In this document: positions 32,541-40,486 of the stretch, one piece after another
How the letters are laid out: every line of letters begins with the position of its first letter
Position numbering within the stretch: position 1 is the stretch's first letter
Source: Bacillus mobilis
GTDB lineage: Bacteria > Bacillota > Bacilli > Bacillales > Bacillaceae_G
DNA length: 55,305 nt
Assembly: GCF_001884045.1 (NCBI RefSeq)
Contig: NZ_MACF01000122.1
Coordinates: 1-55,305, forward strand
Reading direction: 5' to 3'
Program-made: the position numbers and the translations under genes
Notes under the pieces: model-generated
The model's database searches: none
Told to the model about the DNA's origin: nothing
The model's input: only the letters and a program-made list of their open reading frames with translations

Positions 32541-33770
32541 TCAATGGATTTCATTCCGAGTAAAAAAGATTGGAGCTTCATCAACATTCTTCAGCCATAT
32601 ATACTCTTGACTATGTAAGCTATCCTTCATCCAGACATCGCCTTTATATACATTTGTTTTCTTGCGAAGCCAAGTAAGATAAGGGCCAATAACTTGAGGG
32701 TCTTCATCACGTTCATTCTGTTTTGGGAACGAGATTTGTTTCTGTTCTTCTGTTTTTATATTGATCATATAAAGTATTGTAAATATCGCCGGAACAGGAC
32801 CTTCTTTCCATACCTTATTTTCTGTTGCACGAGCCACAACCACTTTGTTTGGTGAAAACCATTCTAAATCAAGGTCTACATAACCGACAGGTGTGTAGAC
32901 CTTTTGTTGTTTTGCTGTTACCATGTCTGCAACTGTGAATTTTTTATTTTCTACAAAGAACCTTCCTTCTCCTGAAATATAGGCGAGTTGATTAGTTGAT
33001 GGAGCCCACTTCATCCAATCTTTGAACCATAGCATGTTACCAATCGTTCGAAAGTGTCTTCCTTTTGATGAGATAACACATAATGTATTGCTATCCATTG
33101 CCAAAGAGGCAGTAGGACTAGCCAAAAAACTAATCCATTTTCCATCAGAACTCCACTTGAAATAGTTAGCGTTAATCGCAAATAAATCAGTTTCATTTGT
33201 TTGAATCGTATAAAAAGGCTTTATTTTATCTTTAGCAAGATTTGCATCGACTGGTATTTTATAAAGTGGAATTGTGCCCCATCCGGTCGGACGCAAGCAG
33301 GATTGTGAGGAGACGATAAATTCCTTTCCGTTCGGGAACCATTCGAAATCACTAACCCCTAGGGATACATTTTCAAAACCTTGTGGGCGACCGTTTTTAA
33401 TTTTTGTAACGTTTAATAAACCTTGATCAGTGTAAGCTAATTGATTTTTATTTGGTGACCATTTAAAGTCAGATGTTATGACCCGTTCATAAGGCTGATA
33501 GTTTACTTTCTTCTTCGTATCATAAATGAATAAGTTAGACTTTTTCCCTGTTTCATCACTATCAATATAACCAATAAATCTCCCATCATAAGACCATTTT
33601 GGAGAATACACATATCGATTTATTGTGATTTGCATTTCTTGATTTCCTTTCTTTATCCATAGCTGATGGTCCCGGATAAATGCAGCCGTGAGTGATGGAG
33701 GGGCTGCGCTAACCGTTGTTGGTACATACAAAGTGATTAAAATTATAAATAATAAAATTCGAAATCCCAA
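32541..33770 (-). CDS. Secreted TolB-like beta-propeller protein
   Basis: 409 residues beginning with a signal peptide (about 1-22, ending TVSAAPP). The mature part has repeated strands of the WSYDGRFIGYI, WSPNKNQLAYT, WFPNGKEFIVSS, WSSDGKWISFLA and WAPSTNQLAYISG type, that is TolB/WD40-like blades; five or six are visible. The start is TTG at 33770 with AGGAGGGAG just upstream. Gram-positive members have no Tol system, so this is a secreted or surface propeller of unknown role. It stands alone, convergent with vanY. Confidence 0.75.
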   Translation of the reverse strand: MGFRILLFIILITLYVPTTVSAAPPSLTAAFIRDHQLWIKKGNQEMQITINRYVYSPKWSYDGRFIGYIDSDETGKKSNLFIYDTKKKVNYQPYERVITSDFKWSPNKNQLAYTDQGLLNVTKIKNGRPQGFENVSLGVSDFEWFPNGKEFIVSSQSCLRPTGWGTIPLYKIPVDANLAKDKIKPFYTIQTNETDLFAINANYFKWSSDGKWISFLASPTASLAMDSNTLCVISSKGRHFRTIGNMLWFKDWMKWAPSTNQLAYISGEGRFFVENKKFTVADMVTAKQQKVYTPVGYVDLDLEWFSPNKVVVARATENKVWKEGPVPAIFTILYMINIKTEEQKQISFPKQNERDEDPQVIGPYLTWLRKKTNVYKGDVWMKDSLHSQEYIWLKNVDEAPIFFTRNEIH

Positions 33771-33841
33771 GAATCTCCCTCCTGCTTATAGGGTGTCCGA
33801 ATATGTAATGGAAACTCATATTTTAATATAAAATTAAACAT

Positions 33842-33853
33842 TATAACGTTATA
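33842..33853 (+). promoter_or_regulatory. TATAACGTTATA palindrome upstream of the amino-sugar-acid operon
   Basis: A perfect 12-bp palindrome (with A/T flanks ATTATAACGTTATAT it reaches about 15 bp) some 50 bp upstream of the predicted -10. A GntR-family repressor is encoded in the operon, and this is a candidate operator. A/T-rich palindromes arise often by chance, so confidence is low. Confidence 0.3.
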
Positions 33854-33898
33854 TTTACTTCTCCCTTTTTTTGTGTTACGCTAAACGTGTGAAAGAGA

Positions 33899-33930
33899 TA
33901 TAAAATGAAACTTTAATGTAAGCGTATTCT
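33899..33930 (+). promoter_or_regulatory. -10 region and CcpA cre site of the amino-sugar-acid operon
   Basis: A -10-like TATAAA (33899-33904) is followed by ATGTAAGCGTATTCT (33916-33930), which matches every position of the Gram-positive cre consensus WTGNAANCGNWNNCW. A cre at the start of transcription is the usual arrangement for CcpA repression of sugar operons in the presence of glucose. Confidence 0.7.
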
Positions 33931-33962
33931 TATGGCTTCTTATAGAAAAGGGTGGAAATACA

Positions 33963-35063
33963 ATGACAGAACGATTCGTACTACGTAATGTGAAACGCGT
34001 GAACGGGGAAGAGATTGACATTGTAATTGAAAATAATAAAATCGCACAGGTGACGAAAGCTGGTGCTGGTGAGGGTGGAAAGGTTCTTGATTACTCTGGT
34101 ACTTACGTATCGAGTGGTTGGATTGATTTACACGTTCATGCTTTTCCAGAGTTTGATCCGTATGGCGATGAGGTGGATGAAATTGGCGTTAAGCAAGGGG
34201 TAACGACAATTGTTGATGCGGGTAGCTGCGGAGCTGATCGTATTGCAGATTTAGTAAAAAGTAGAGAACAGGCGAAAACGAATTTATTTGCCTTTTTAAA
34301 TATTTCTCGCATCGGTTTGAAACGAATTGATGAGTTATCCAACATGGAATGGATAGATAAAGAGAAAGTAATAGAAGCAGTAGAAAAGTATAAAGATGTA
34401 ATTGTCGGGTTAAAGGCGAGAATGAGTAAAAGTGTCGTTTGTGACAGTGGAATTGAACCGCTTCATGTTGCGCGCTCTTTATCTCGTGAAACATCATTAC
34501 CGATTATGGTACATATCGGTTCAGCCCCTCCTCGCATTGAGGAAGTTGTACCTCTTTTAGAAAAAGATGATGTGATTACACATTACTTAAACGGGAAAGA
34601 AAATAATTTATTTGATGAAGAAGGCAAACCGCTACCTGTATTACTAGATGCAGTGAACCGCGGTGTTCATTTAGATGTTGGCCATGGCAATGCTAGTTTT
34701 TCTTTTAAAGTAGCAGAAGCGGCGAAGCGTCACGATATTGCTTTTAATACAATTAGTACAGATATTTACCGGAAGAATCGTATACACGGTCCAGTATATA
34801 GTATGGCTCACGTTCTTTCGAAATTCCTTTACTTAGGTTATCCGCTAGAAGAAGTAATTGATGCGGTGACGAAACATGCGGCAGAGTGGTTGAAAAAACC
34901 AGAGCTTGGCCGTATTCAAGAAGGCGATATTGCAAACTTAACTTTATTTACGGTGAAAGATGAGAAGGTTACGTTAATTGATTCAGAAGGGGATCAGCGC
35001 ATTGCTGAAAGAAGAATTGATACGAAAGGGGTTGTAATCAATGGGTCATTCATTGAATGCTAA
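33963..35063 (+). CDS. Amidohydrolase/deacetylase family metallohydrolase
   Basis: 366 residues, dihydroorotase/DAN-like amidohydrolase fold. Metal ligands: HxH at His57/His59 (GWIDLHVHAF), likely carbamylated Lys151 (IVGLKARM), His184 (IMVHIG), His207 (VITHYLNG) and Asp in STDIY. Related proteins always sit with DgaE-type lyases and are thought to deacetylate or hydrolyse an acylated amino-sugar acid, but the true substrate is not established. GGGTGG precedes the ATG. Its end overlaps the next gene by 23 bp. First gene of the operon, behind a cre site. Confidence 0.85.
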   Translation: MTERFVLRNVKRVNGEEIDIVIENNKIAQVTKAGAGEGGKVLDYSGTYVSSGWIDLHVHAFPEFDPYGDEVDEIGVKQGVTTIVDAGSCGADRIADLVKSREQAKTNLFAFLNISRIGLKRIDELSNMEWIDKEKVIEAVEKYKDVIVGLKARMSKSVVCDSGIEPLHVARSLSRETSLPIMVHIGSAPPRIEEVVPLLEKDDVITHYLNGKENNLFDEEGKPLPVLLDAVNRGVHLDVGHGNASFSFKVAEAAKRHDIAFNTISTDIYRKNRIHGPVYSMAHVLSKFLYLGYPLEEVIDAVTKHAAEWLKKPELGRIQEGDIANLTLFTVKDEKVTLIDSEGDQRIAERRIDTKGVVINGSFIEC

Positions 35064-36144
35064 GTACGGATTAAAAAGAGTGATTAATGCGAGCGGTAGA
35101 ATGAGTATTTTAGGTGTATCCGCTCCTACAGATACAGTTATGGATGCGATGAAACATGGTGGACAAAATTATGTAGAAATTGCAGATTTAGTAGATAAAG
35201 CAGGAGACCATATTGCGAGAATTCTAGATTCAGAGGCAGCGGTTGTTGTAAATTCAGCATCGAGCGGAATTGCACTTTCTATCGCTGGTATCGTTACAGA
35301 AGGAAATCGCCGTAAAAGTGAAAGACTTCATCAAGAGGTCATCGCGAAAAACGAAGTGATTATGTTAAAAGGTCATAACGTTCAATACGGTGCTCCTGTT
35401 GAAACGATGATTTATTTAGGTGGCGGTAAGCTAGTTGAAGTAGGTTACGCAAATGAAGGGAAAGCAGAGCATATTGAAGATGCGATTGGTGAAAATACAG
35501 CGGCGATTCTTTATGTGAAATCCCATCATGCCGTGCAAAAAAATATGATTTCTGTTGAAGAAGCATGGGAAGTTGCGCAGCGAAAGAACATACCACTTAT
35601 CGTCGATGCGGCAGCTGAAGAGGATATTCAAAAATATGTGAAGTATGCAGACCTTGCCATTTATAGCGGTTCAAAGGCAATTGAAGGACCGACTTCTGGC
35701 ATTGTCGGCGGAAAACGAAAATATATTGAATGGCTGAAAGTGCAATTACATTGCATCGGAAGAAGTATGAAAGTTGGGAAAGAAACAACTTTCGGTTTAC
35801 TTCAAGCGCTTGATGAGTACGGAGTAAAAGAAGATAAAAGTGAGCAAGAAAAAGAGTTATTACAAGTACTTATGCCGCTGAAAGAATTAAACGGTGTAAA
35901 TGTAACGATCGTTCAAGATGAAGCAGGAAGAGCAATCTTTAGAGCACGTATTCACATTAACGAGAATGAGTTAAATAAATCAGCAAAAGACTTTGTAACA
36001 GCATTACGCGAAGGGGAAATTGCTATTTACACACGTGATTACGGCGTAAGACAAGGATTCTTTGATATTGATCCACGTCCACTTCAAGGTGATGACATAC
36101 ATGTAATTGAAGAAAAAATGAGAGAAATTGTAGGGGGAAACTAA
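35041..36144 (+). CDS. dgaE: DgaE-like PLP-dependent ammonia-lyase (SelA fold)
   Basis: 367 residues. Resembles SelA-type PLP enzymes; Lys212 in IYSGSKAIEGPTSG is the likely Schiff-base lysine. In Salmonella DgaE eliminates ammonia from D-glucosaminate-6-phosphate giving 2-keto-3-deoxy-6-phosphogluconate (KDPG). Here it is followed by an aldolase and a kinase, consistent with that route. It starts within the end of the metallohydrolase gene (GGGGTTG SD), so the two are coupled. Function by family; the exact sugar is uncertain. Confidence 0.85.
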   Translation: MGHSLNAKYGLKRVINASGRMSILGVSAPTDTVMDAMKHGGQNYVEIADLVDKAGDHIARILDSEAAVVVNSASSGIALSIAGIVTEGNRRKSERLHQEVIAKNEVIMLKGHNVQYGAPVETMIYLGGGKLVEVGYANEGKAEHIEDAIGENTAAILYVKSHHAVQKNMISVEEAWEVAQRKNIPLIVDAAAEEDIQKYVKYADLAIYSGSKAIEGPTSGIVGGKRKYIEWLKVQLHCIGRSMKVGKETTFGLLQALDEYGVKEDKSEQEKELLQVLMPLKELNGVNVTIVQDEAGRAIFRARIHINENELNKSAKDFVTALREGEIAIYTRDYGVRQGFFDIDPRPLQGDDIHVIEEKMREIVGGN

Positions 36145-36145
36145 A

Positions 36146-36901
36146 ATGACAAACATTCAAAAACGTTTTTATAAAGGCCGCGTAGCATTAAATGTATTAG
36201 CGAACAATATCGAAAATGCGAAAGACATTTTTGAAGCAGCAGAAGGGTATGTAGTAGTGGGCGTGTTATCAAAAGACTATCCAACAGTAGAAGAAGCAGT
36301 TACAGCGATGAAAGCATACGGAAAAGAAATTGATGACGCGGTATCGATCGGACTAGGAGCAGGAGATAATCGCCAAGCAGCAGTTGTAGCTGAAATCGCG
36401 AAGCATTATCCTGGTAGTCATATTAACCAAGTGTTCCCTTCAGTTGGAGCGACACGTGCAAATCTAGGCGGAAAAGATAGCTGGATTAATAGTTTAGTAT
36501 CACCAACAGGAAAAGTAGGGTACGTAAATATTTCTACTGGTCCAATTAGTGCAGCTGGGGAAGAAAAAGCAATCGTTCCAATTAAAACAGCGATCGCACT
36601 TGTACGTGATATGGGCGGAAATTCATTGAAATACTTCCCAATGAAAGGGCTAGCTCATGAAGAAGAATATCGCGCAGTTGCGAAAGCTTGTGCGGAAGAA
36701 GGATTTGCATTAGAGCCAACGGGCGGAATTGATAAAGAAAACTTCGAAACTATTGTACGTATTGCACTAGAGGCAAACGTAGAGCAAGTTATCCCGCACG
36801 TGTACTCTTCTATTATTGATAAAGAAACTGGTAATACGAAAACAGAAGATGTGCGTGAATTATTAGCGGTAGTGAAGAAGTTAGTTGATCAATATGCGTA
36901 A
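36146..36901 (+). CDS. dgaF: DgaF-like KDPG aldolase
   Basis: 251 residues, TIM-barrel aldolase of the DgaF/KDGP family, expected to split 2-keto-3-deoxy-6-phosphogluconate into pyruvate and glyceraldehyde-3-phosphate. Landmarks: RVALNVLANN near the start, NQVFPSVGATRANLGG, VGYVNISTGPIS, VRDMGGNSLKYFPMKGL and ALEPTGGIDKENF. The ATG lies one base after the dgaE stop with GGGGGAAAC upstream, and its end overlaps the kinase start by eight bases. Confidence 0.87.
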   Translation: MTNIQKRFYKGRVALNVLANNIENAKDIFEAAEGYVVVGVLSKDYPTVEEAVTAMKAYGKEIDDAVSIGLGAGDNRQAAVVAEIAKHYPGSHINQVFPSVGATRANLGGKDSWINSLVSPTGKVGYVNISTGPISAAGEEKAIVPIKTAIALVRDMGGNSLKYFPMKGLAHEEEYRAVAKACAEEGFALEPTGGIDKENFETIVRIALEANVEQVIPHVYSSIIDKETGNTKTEDVRELLAVVKKLVDQYA

Positions 36902-37910
36902 GAAAATTGCAGCATTTGGCGAAGTAATGATGCGCCTGCAAGTACCAGGATATGAATTATTGTCGCAAGCAAATACGTTAAAATACTCATTTTCTGGTAC
37001 AGGTGTGAACGTTGCAGCAGCACTTTCTCATCTCGGGCATGAAGGCTTTCTTATTTCAACTTTACCAGAGAACTCGGTTGGGGATGCTGCGATATCTCAT
37101 ATTCAAAAGTTAGGCATTCGGGCGCCGTTTATTTCAAGAGCTGGTAAATATGTCGGCATGTACTTTTTAGAAAATGGATTTGGTGCACGTGCAAGCCGCG
37201 TTACATATTCAAATCGATTAGAAAGTAGCTTCAATACGGCGTCTGAAGAGATGTACCTGTTTGAAGAAATCGCCAAGGAAATTGATATCGTTCATTTTTG
37301 CGGGATTACACTTGCGATGAATGATACGGTGCGCCATCATATGAAATCTTTAGCGAAAGCAGTTAAAGAAAACGGAGGCACTGTCGTTTTTGATTGCAAT
37401 TATCGTCCATCGCTTTGGGGAGAAGATGGATATGAACAGGCGAAACCGCATTATGAAGAAATGCTATCTCTTGCTGATATCGTTATGATGAATGAAAAAG
37501 ATGCAATGTTCGTTCTTGGAATGCAAACAGAAGAGACGGAGCGAGAAGCGCAACTTGTTGATCTTATTCCGAAAGTGGCTGGAACATATCATATCGCTAC
37601 AATTGCTGGTACACATCGCTCTATTAATAGCGATAATACACACTCGCTTCGCGGGTTTATATGTAAAGATGGTGCGTTCACTTTTGCAAAAACACTTACG
37701 TTTTCTGTATATGATAGAATAGGTGCTGGAGATGCTTATACGAGCGGGATTATTCATGGCGAGATAGAAGAGTTTGCACCAGAGAAAGCTGTTTCATTTG
37801 CGTCAGCAGCTGGAATGCTTGCACATACAATCGTCGGTGATACGCCAATGTCATCAGAGAAGGATATACTTCGGGCAATGACGGCATCAGTAGGTGATGT
37901 AGAAAGGTAG
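36894..37910 (+). CDS. kdgK: PfkB-family sugar kinase (2-keto-3-deoxygluconate kinase type)
   Basis: 338 residues from ATG 36894; the in-frame TTG at 36885 gives three more residues without an SD. The ribokinase fold has FSGTGVNVAAALSHLG near residue 40 and the catalytic/anion-hole motif DRIGAGDAYTSGI near residue 270. With a lyase and an aldolase beside it, it most likely phosphorylates a 2-keto-3-deoxy sugar acid to the aldolase substrate. Whether it acts before or after the lyase depends on whether the sugar acid enters phosphorylated; the GntP-type permease would bring it in unphosphorylated. Confidence 0.85.
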   Translation: MRKKIAAFGEVMMRLQVPGYELLSQANTLKYSFSGTGVNVAAALSHLGHEGFLISTLPENSVGDAAISHIQKLGIRAPFISRAGKYVGMYFLENGFGARASRVTYSNRLESSFNTASEEMYLFEEIAKEIDIVHFCGITLAMNDTVRHHMKSLAKAVKENGGTVVFDCNYRPSLWGEDGYEQAKPHYEEMLSLADIVMMNEKDAMFVLGMQTEETEREAQLVDLIPKVAGTYHIATIAGTHRSINSDNTHSLRGFICKDGAFTFAKTLTFSVYDRIGAGDAYTSGIIHGEIEEFAPEKAVSFASAAGMLAHTIVGDTPMSSEKDILRAMTASVGDVER

Positions 37911-37921
37911 TGGGTGTAACG

Positions 37922-38635
37922 GTGAACGTAACGAGAAAAAAAGGACCATTATATTTACAAATAAAAAATATTATTCGTGATCGAATATTGCATGGTGTAT
38001 ATGCGATTCATACAAATATTCCTTCCGAACCGCAGTTAGAAGAAGAGTTCAAAGTAAGTAAAATTACAGTGCGGAATGCGATTAAAGAACTTGCTCAAGA
38101 AGGATATTTGGAAAAGAAAAGTGGTAAAGGAACGAAAGTCATCCGTAATACTTCTGCGACAAAGTTGTCAAAGGGTAAGAAATTTACAGAAGTGTTAGTG
38201 GAAGAAGGATATAAAGTACAGAAGAAATTGCTAAAAGCAGAAATCGTTCATAATGAAGAAGGAACAGTGCCATTTCGATTATTCGGTAAGGAGAGTTTCC
38301 GTATCGAACGTTTATATGCGTTAAATGATGCACCGTATATTCATTATACGCACTATTTCTCAGCACACATGGCAAGTACAGATTTATCGGACTTTGACTT
38401 GCAATCACTTTACGATTTAGTCGAGGACAGAGGTATACATTTAGAAAACTTCAGAGATGAATTCGCTGTCGGACTTGCACCTAATTTCGTTGCAGAAGCG
38501 TTAGGTGAAAAAGAGGGGACAGCGTTATTAAAACGTATGCGATATTCTTACGATGAAGTTGGCGAAGTAATTGAATATAGCGAAGGCTACTACAATACAG
38601 AAATGCAGCATTATGTAGTGAATTATGACGTATAA
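37922..38635 (+). CDS. GntR/HutC-family transcriptional regulator
   Basis: 237 residues from GTG 37922 (241 if GTG 37910, which shares a base with the kinase stop). The N-terminal winged helix (about 10-75) has FKVSKITVRNAIKELAQEGYLEK split across the recognition helix region. The C-terminal UTRA ligand domain spans about 90-235. It is presumably the local repressor of the operon, sensing a sugar-acid intermediate. The start is uncertain: AGAAAGG lies 14 bases before 37922 and only two before 37910. Confidence 0.88.
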   Translation: MNVTRKKGPLYLQIKNIIRDRILHGVYAIHTNIPSEPQLEEEFKVSKITVRNAIKELAQEGYLEKKSGKGTKVIRNTSATKLSKGKKFTEVLVEEGYKVQKKLLKAEIVHNEEGTVPFRLFGKESFRIERLYALNDAPYIHYTHYFSAHMASTDLSDFDLQSLYDLVEDRGIHLENFRDEFAVGLAPNFVAEALGEKEGTALLKRMRYSYDEVGEVIEYSEGYYNTEMQHYVVNYDV

Positions 38636-38660
38636 AAAGAGGGGATTTTCCCTCTTTTTT
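38634..38660 (+). terminator. Terminator after the GntR gene
   Basis: AAAAAGAGGG / CCCTCTTTTT, 10-bp stem with GATTTT loop and continuing T run. It separates the catabolic genes from the permease gene. Confidence 0.88.
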
Positions 38661-38661
38661 T

Positions 38662-38682
38662 ATAAAGTGAAACTTCAATTGG
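38662..38682 (-). repeat. Fragment of the TTTAT-hairpin repeat
   Basis: The minus strand reads CCAATTGAAGTTTCACTTTA followed by T, matching the right end of the copy at 18551-18604 (CCAACTGA...AAGTTTCACTTTAT) with four bases missing and one change. Only the terminal part is visible here. Confidence 0.45.
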
Positions 38683-38747
38683 ATTCATCCTGCACCAATC
38701 AGGTGTCGCTGTCCACAAATACGGGAGAAAAGTAAGGGGAATGAGAG

Positions 38748-40073
38748 ATGGATATATACTTATTAACCGTCACGTTACTTGCAATCGCGATTGTTATTTT
38801 AGGGGTATCATGGTGGAAATGGCATGCATTTATTAGTTTAACAGTTGCGAGTTTATTTTTAGCTATCATGTCTGGACTGAATTTAACGAAAATAGTGACT
38901 GCCTATGAAACTGGTGTTGGTAGTGTACTAGGGCATTTAGTTGGTATTTTAGCTCTCGGAACCATTTTAGGGAAAATGATGTCCGATTCAGGGGCTGGCA
39001 TGCAAGTGGCAGATTTCTTTATTCGATTTTTCGGTGTGAAGAAACTACCTTGGGCTATGTTATTTGCAGGATTTGTTATAGGGATTCCGGTATTTTTCGA
39101 AGTGGGGATCGTCATTTTATTACCACTTGTTATTTCAATTCGAAAAACGACGAAGCAAAATATATTATTAATTGCGTTACCTGTTATCGCTGGATTATCT
39201 ATTGTTCACGGGCTCGTGCCACCACATCCAGGGGCGATGACAGCAATCGGTATTTATAATGCGAACTTAGGAAAGGTACTTTTGTATTCATTAATTATCG
39301 CGTTACCAACAGCCATTATTGCAGGACCGATATTTGCAAAGTGGGTACATAAAAGGGTTATACCTGAAAATGAACCAGAGCTAGTTCGAGTTACGACTGT
39401 ATCAACTGATTTACCAAGTCGTAAAGTTTCATTCTTTATTATTTTATTACCAGTTGTATTAATGATTTTATCAGTAGTAGCACCATATATTTCATTACCG
39501 AAAAAGATGACTGAATTTTTTGTGTTTATAGGAAGTCCAGTAATTGCTTTACTTATTTCATGTTTCGCAGCATTCTATTTACTTGGAATCAGACAAGGAA
39601 TTAATAAAAAGGTAATTAAAAAATTAACGGATGAAAGTTTATTACCGGTCGGTTCCATTATTTTAATTATCGGTGCAGGCGGTGGGTTTAAACAAATATT
39701 AATTGAAAGCGGCGTTGGAACAGCGATTGCGCAAATGGCAGAGCATATATCGTTATCACCAATCGTCTTAGCTTTCATGGTAGCTGGATTAATTCGAATT
39801 GCAACAGGCTCAGCGACAGTAGCATTAACGACAGCAGCAGGAATTGTTTCACCTGTTATTCAGCACATGTCAGGTGTGAATTTAGAATTGCTCGTTATTG
39901 CAACGGGTGCAGGATCATTAATGTTTTCTCACGTAAATGATGCAGGATTCTGGCTTGTAAAAGAGTATTTAGGATTAACGGTGAAGGAAACGTTTAAAAC
40001 GTGGACAGTACTCGAGACATTGTTATCATTTATTGCATTTGGCTTTGCGCTTTTATTAAATACTTTTATTTAG
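38748..40073 (+). CDS. GntP-family gluconate/sugar-acid permease
   Basis: 441 residues, very hydrophobic, about 12-14 membrane segments, with the glycine/proline-rich GntP stretches VLGHLVGILALGTILGKMM, IVHGLVPPHPGAM, GAGGGFKQIL and SHVNDAGFWLVKEYLG. Expected to import gluconate-like acids with protons; from context the substrate is probably the amino-sugar acid handled by the preceding genes. It has its own leader after a terminator and a GGGG-type SD, so it may be expressed partly independently. Confidence 0.9.
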   Translation: MDIYLLTVTLLAIAIVILGVSWWKWHAFISLTVASLFLAIMSGLNLTKIVTAYETGVGSVLGHLVGILALGTILGKMMSDSGAGMQVADFFIRFFGVKKLPWAMLFAGFVIGIPVFFEVGIVILLPLVISIRKTTKQNILLIALPVIAGLSIVHGLVPPHPGAMTAIGIYNANLGKVLLYSLIIALPTAIIAGPIFAKWVHKRVIPENEPELVRVTTVSTDLPSRKVSFFIILLPVVLMILSVVAPYISLPKKMTEFFVFIGSPVIALLISCFAAFYLLGIRQGINKKVIKKLTDESLLPVGSIILIIGAGGGFKQILIESGVGTAIAQMAEHISLSPIVLAFMVAGLIRIATGSATVALTTAAGIVSPVIQHMSGVNLELLVIATGAGSLMFSHVNDAGFWLVKEYLGLTVKETFKTWTVLETLLSFIAFGFALLLNTFI

Positions 40074-40100
40074 AAGATACCTTAATTGGTATCTTTTTTT
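40074..40100 (+). terminator. Terminator after the permease gene
   Basis: AAGATACC / GGTATCTT with a TTAATT loop and seven further T's, right at the stop codon. Confidence 0.88.
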
Positions 40101-40241
40101 GATAAAGCCCATTTCGACAAACAAGCCCGTTTTTAGGTGAGCCAAGCTTCCTATTCGCCCTGAAAACATACTATAAATGGAATCCCCTCATTTAGAGCAA
40201 GGTGAACTTGTTATGAATGATACTAAAGGAGGAATAGAGTA

Positions 40242-40433
40242 ATGGGCGAAAAGTGTGAACACAGACATGATGATTGTAACCGCAGAAATGGGTGCGGCGG
40301 CGGTTTTGCGCTTCTAATCGTATTGTTTATTTTATTAATCATCATCGGTGCTAGCTGCTTCGGCGGAGGCGGCGGTTGTGGTTATGGTGGTTACGGCGGT
40401 TATGCTGGCGGCTATGGTGGATATTGCTGCTAA
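40242..40433 (+). CDS. YjcZ/SscA-like small glycine-rich protein
   Basis: 63 residues. A His/Cys-rich head (GEKCEHRHDDCNRRNGCGG) is followed by one transmembrane helix (about 22-37) and a Gly/Tyr/Cys tail (CGYGGYGGYAGGYGGYCC). This architecture is that of Bacillus YjcZ-family proteins, some of which are sporulation/spore proteins. AAAGGAGG precedes the ATG. CATACTATA at 40167-40175 resembles the -10 of mother-cell sigma factors (CATAnnnTA), but no matching -35 was found. The cysteines could cross-link it in a spore layer; this is inference. Confidence 0.8.
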   Translation: MGEKCEHRHDDCNRRNGCGGGFALLIVLFILLIIIGASCFGGGGGCGYGGYGGYAGGYGGYCC

Positions 40434-40449
40434 TTATTAAAAACTATTG

Positions 40450-40484
40450 AAAATAGCCTTGTGCATACTGCACAAGGCTATTTT
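40450..40484. terminator. Bidirectional terminator between the YjcZ-like gene and permease 1
   Basis: A 16-bp perfect stem (AAAATAGCCTTGTGCA / TGCACAAGGCTATTTT) with a 3-nt loop between convergent genes. Confidence 0.92.
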
Positions 40485-40486
40485 AT

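Noticed and set aside
40167-40175. Mother-cell sigma factor promoter for the YjcZ-like gene
   Set aside because: CATACTATA fits a sigma-E/K -10, but neither the sigma-K AC nor the sigma-E -35 is at the right distance; mentioned only within the gene entry.
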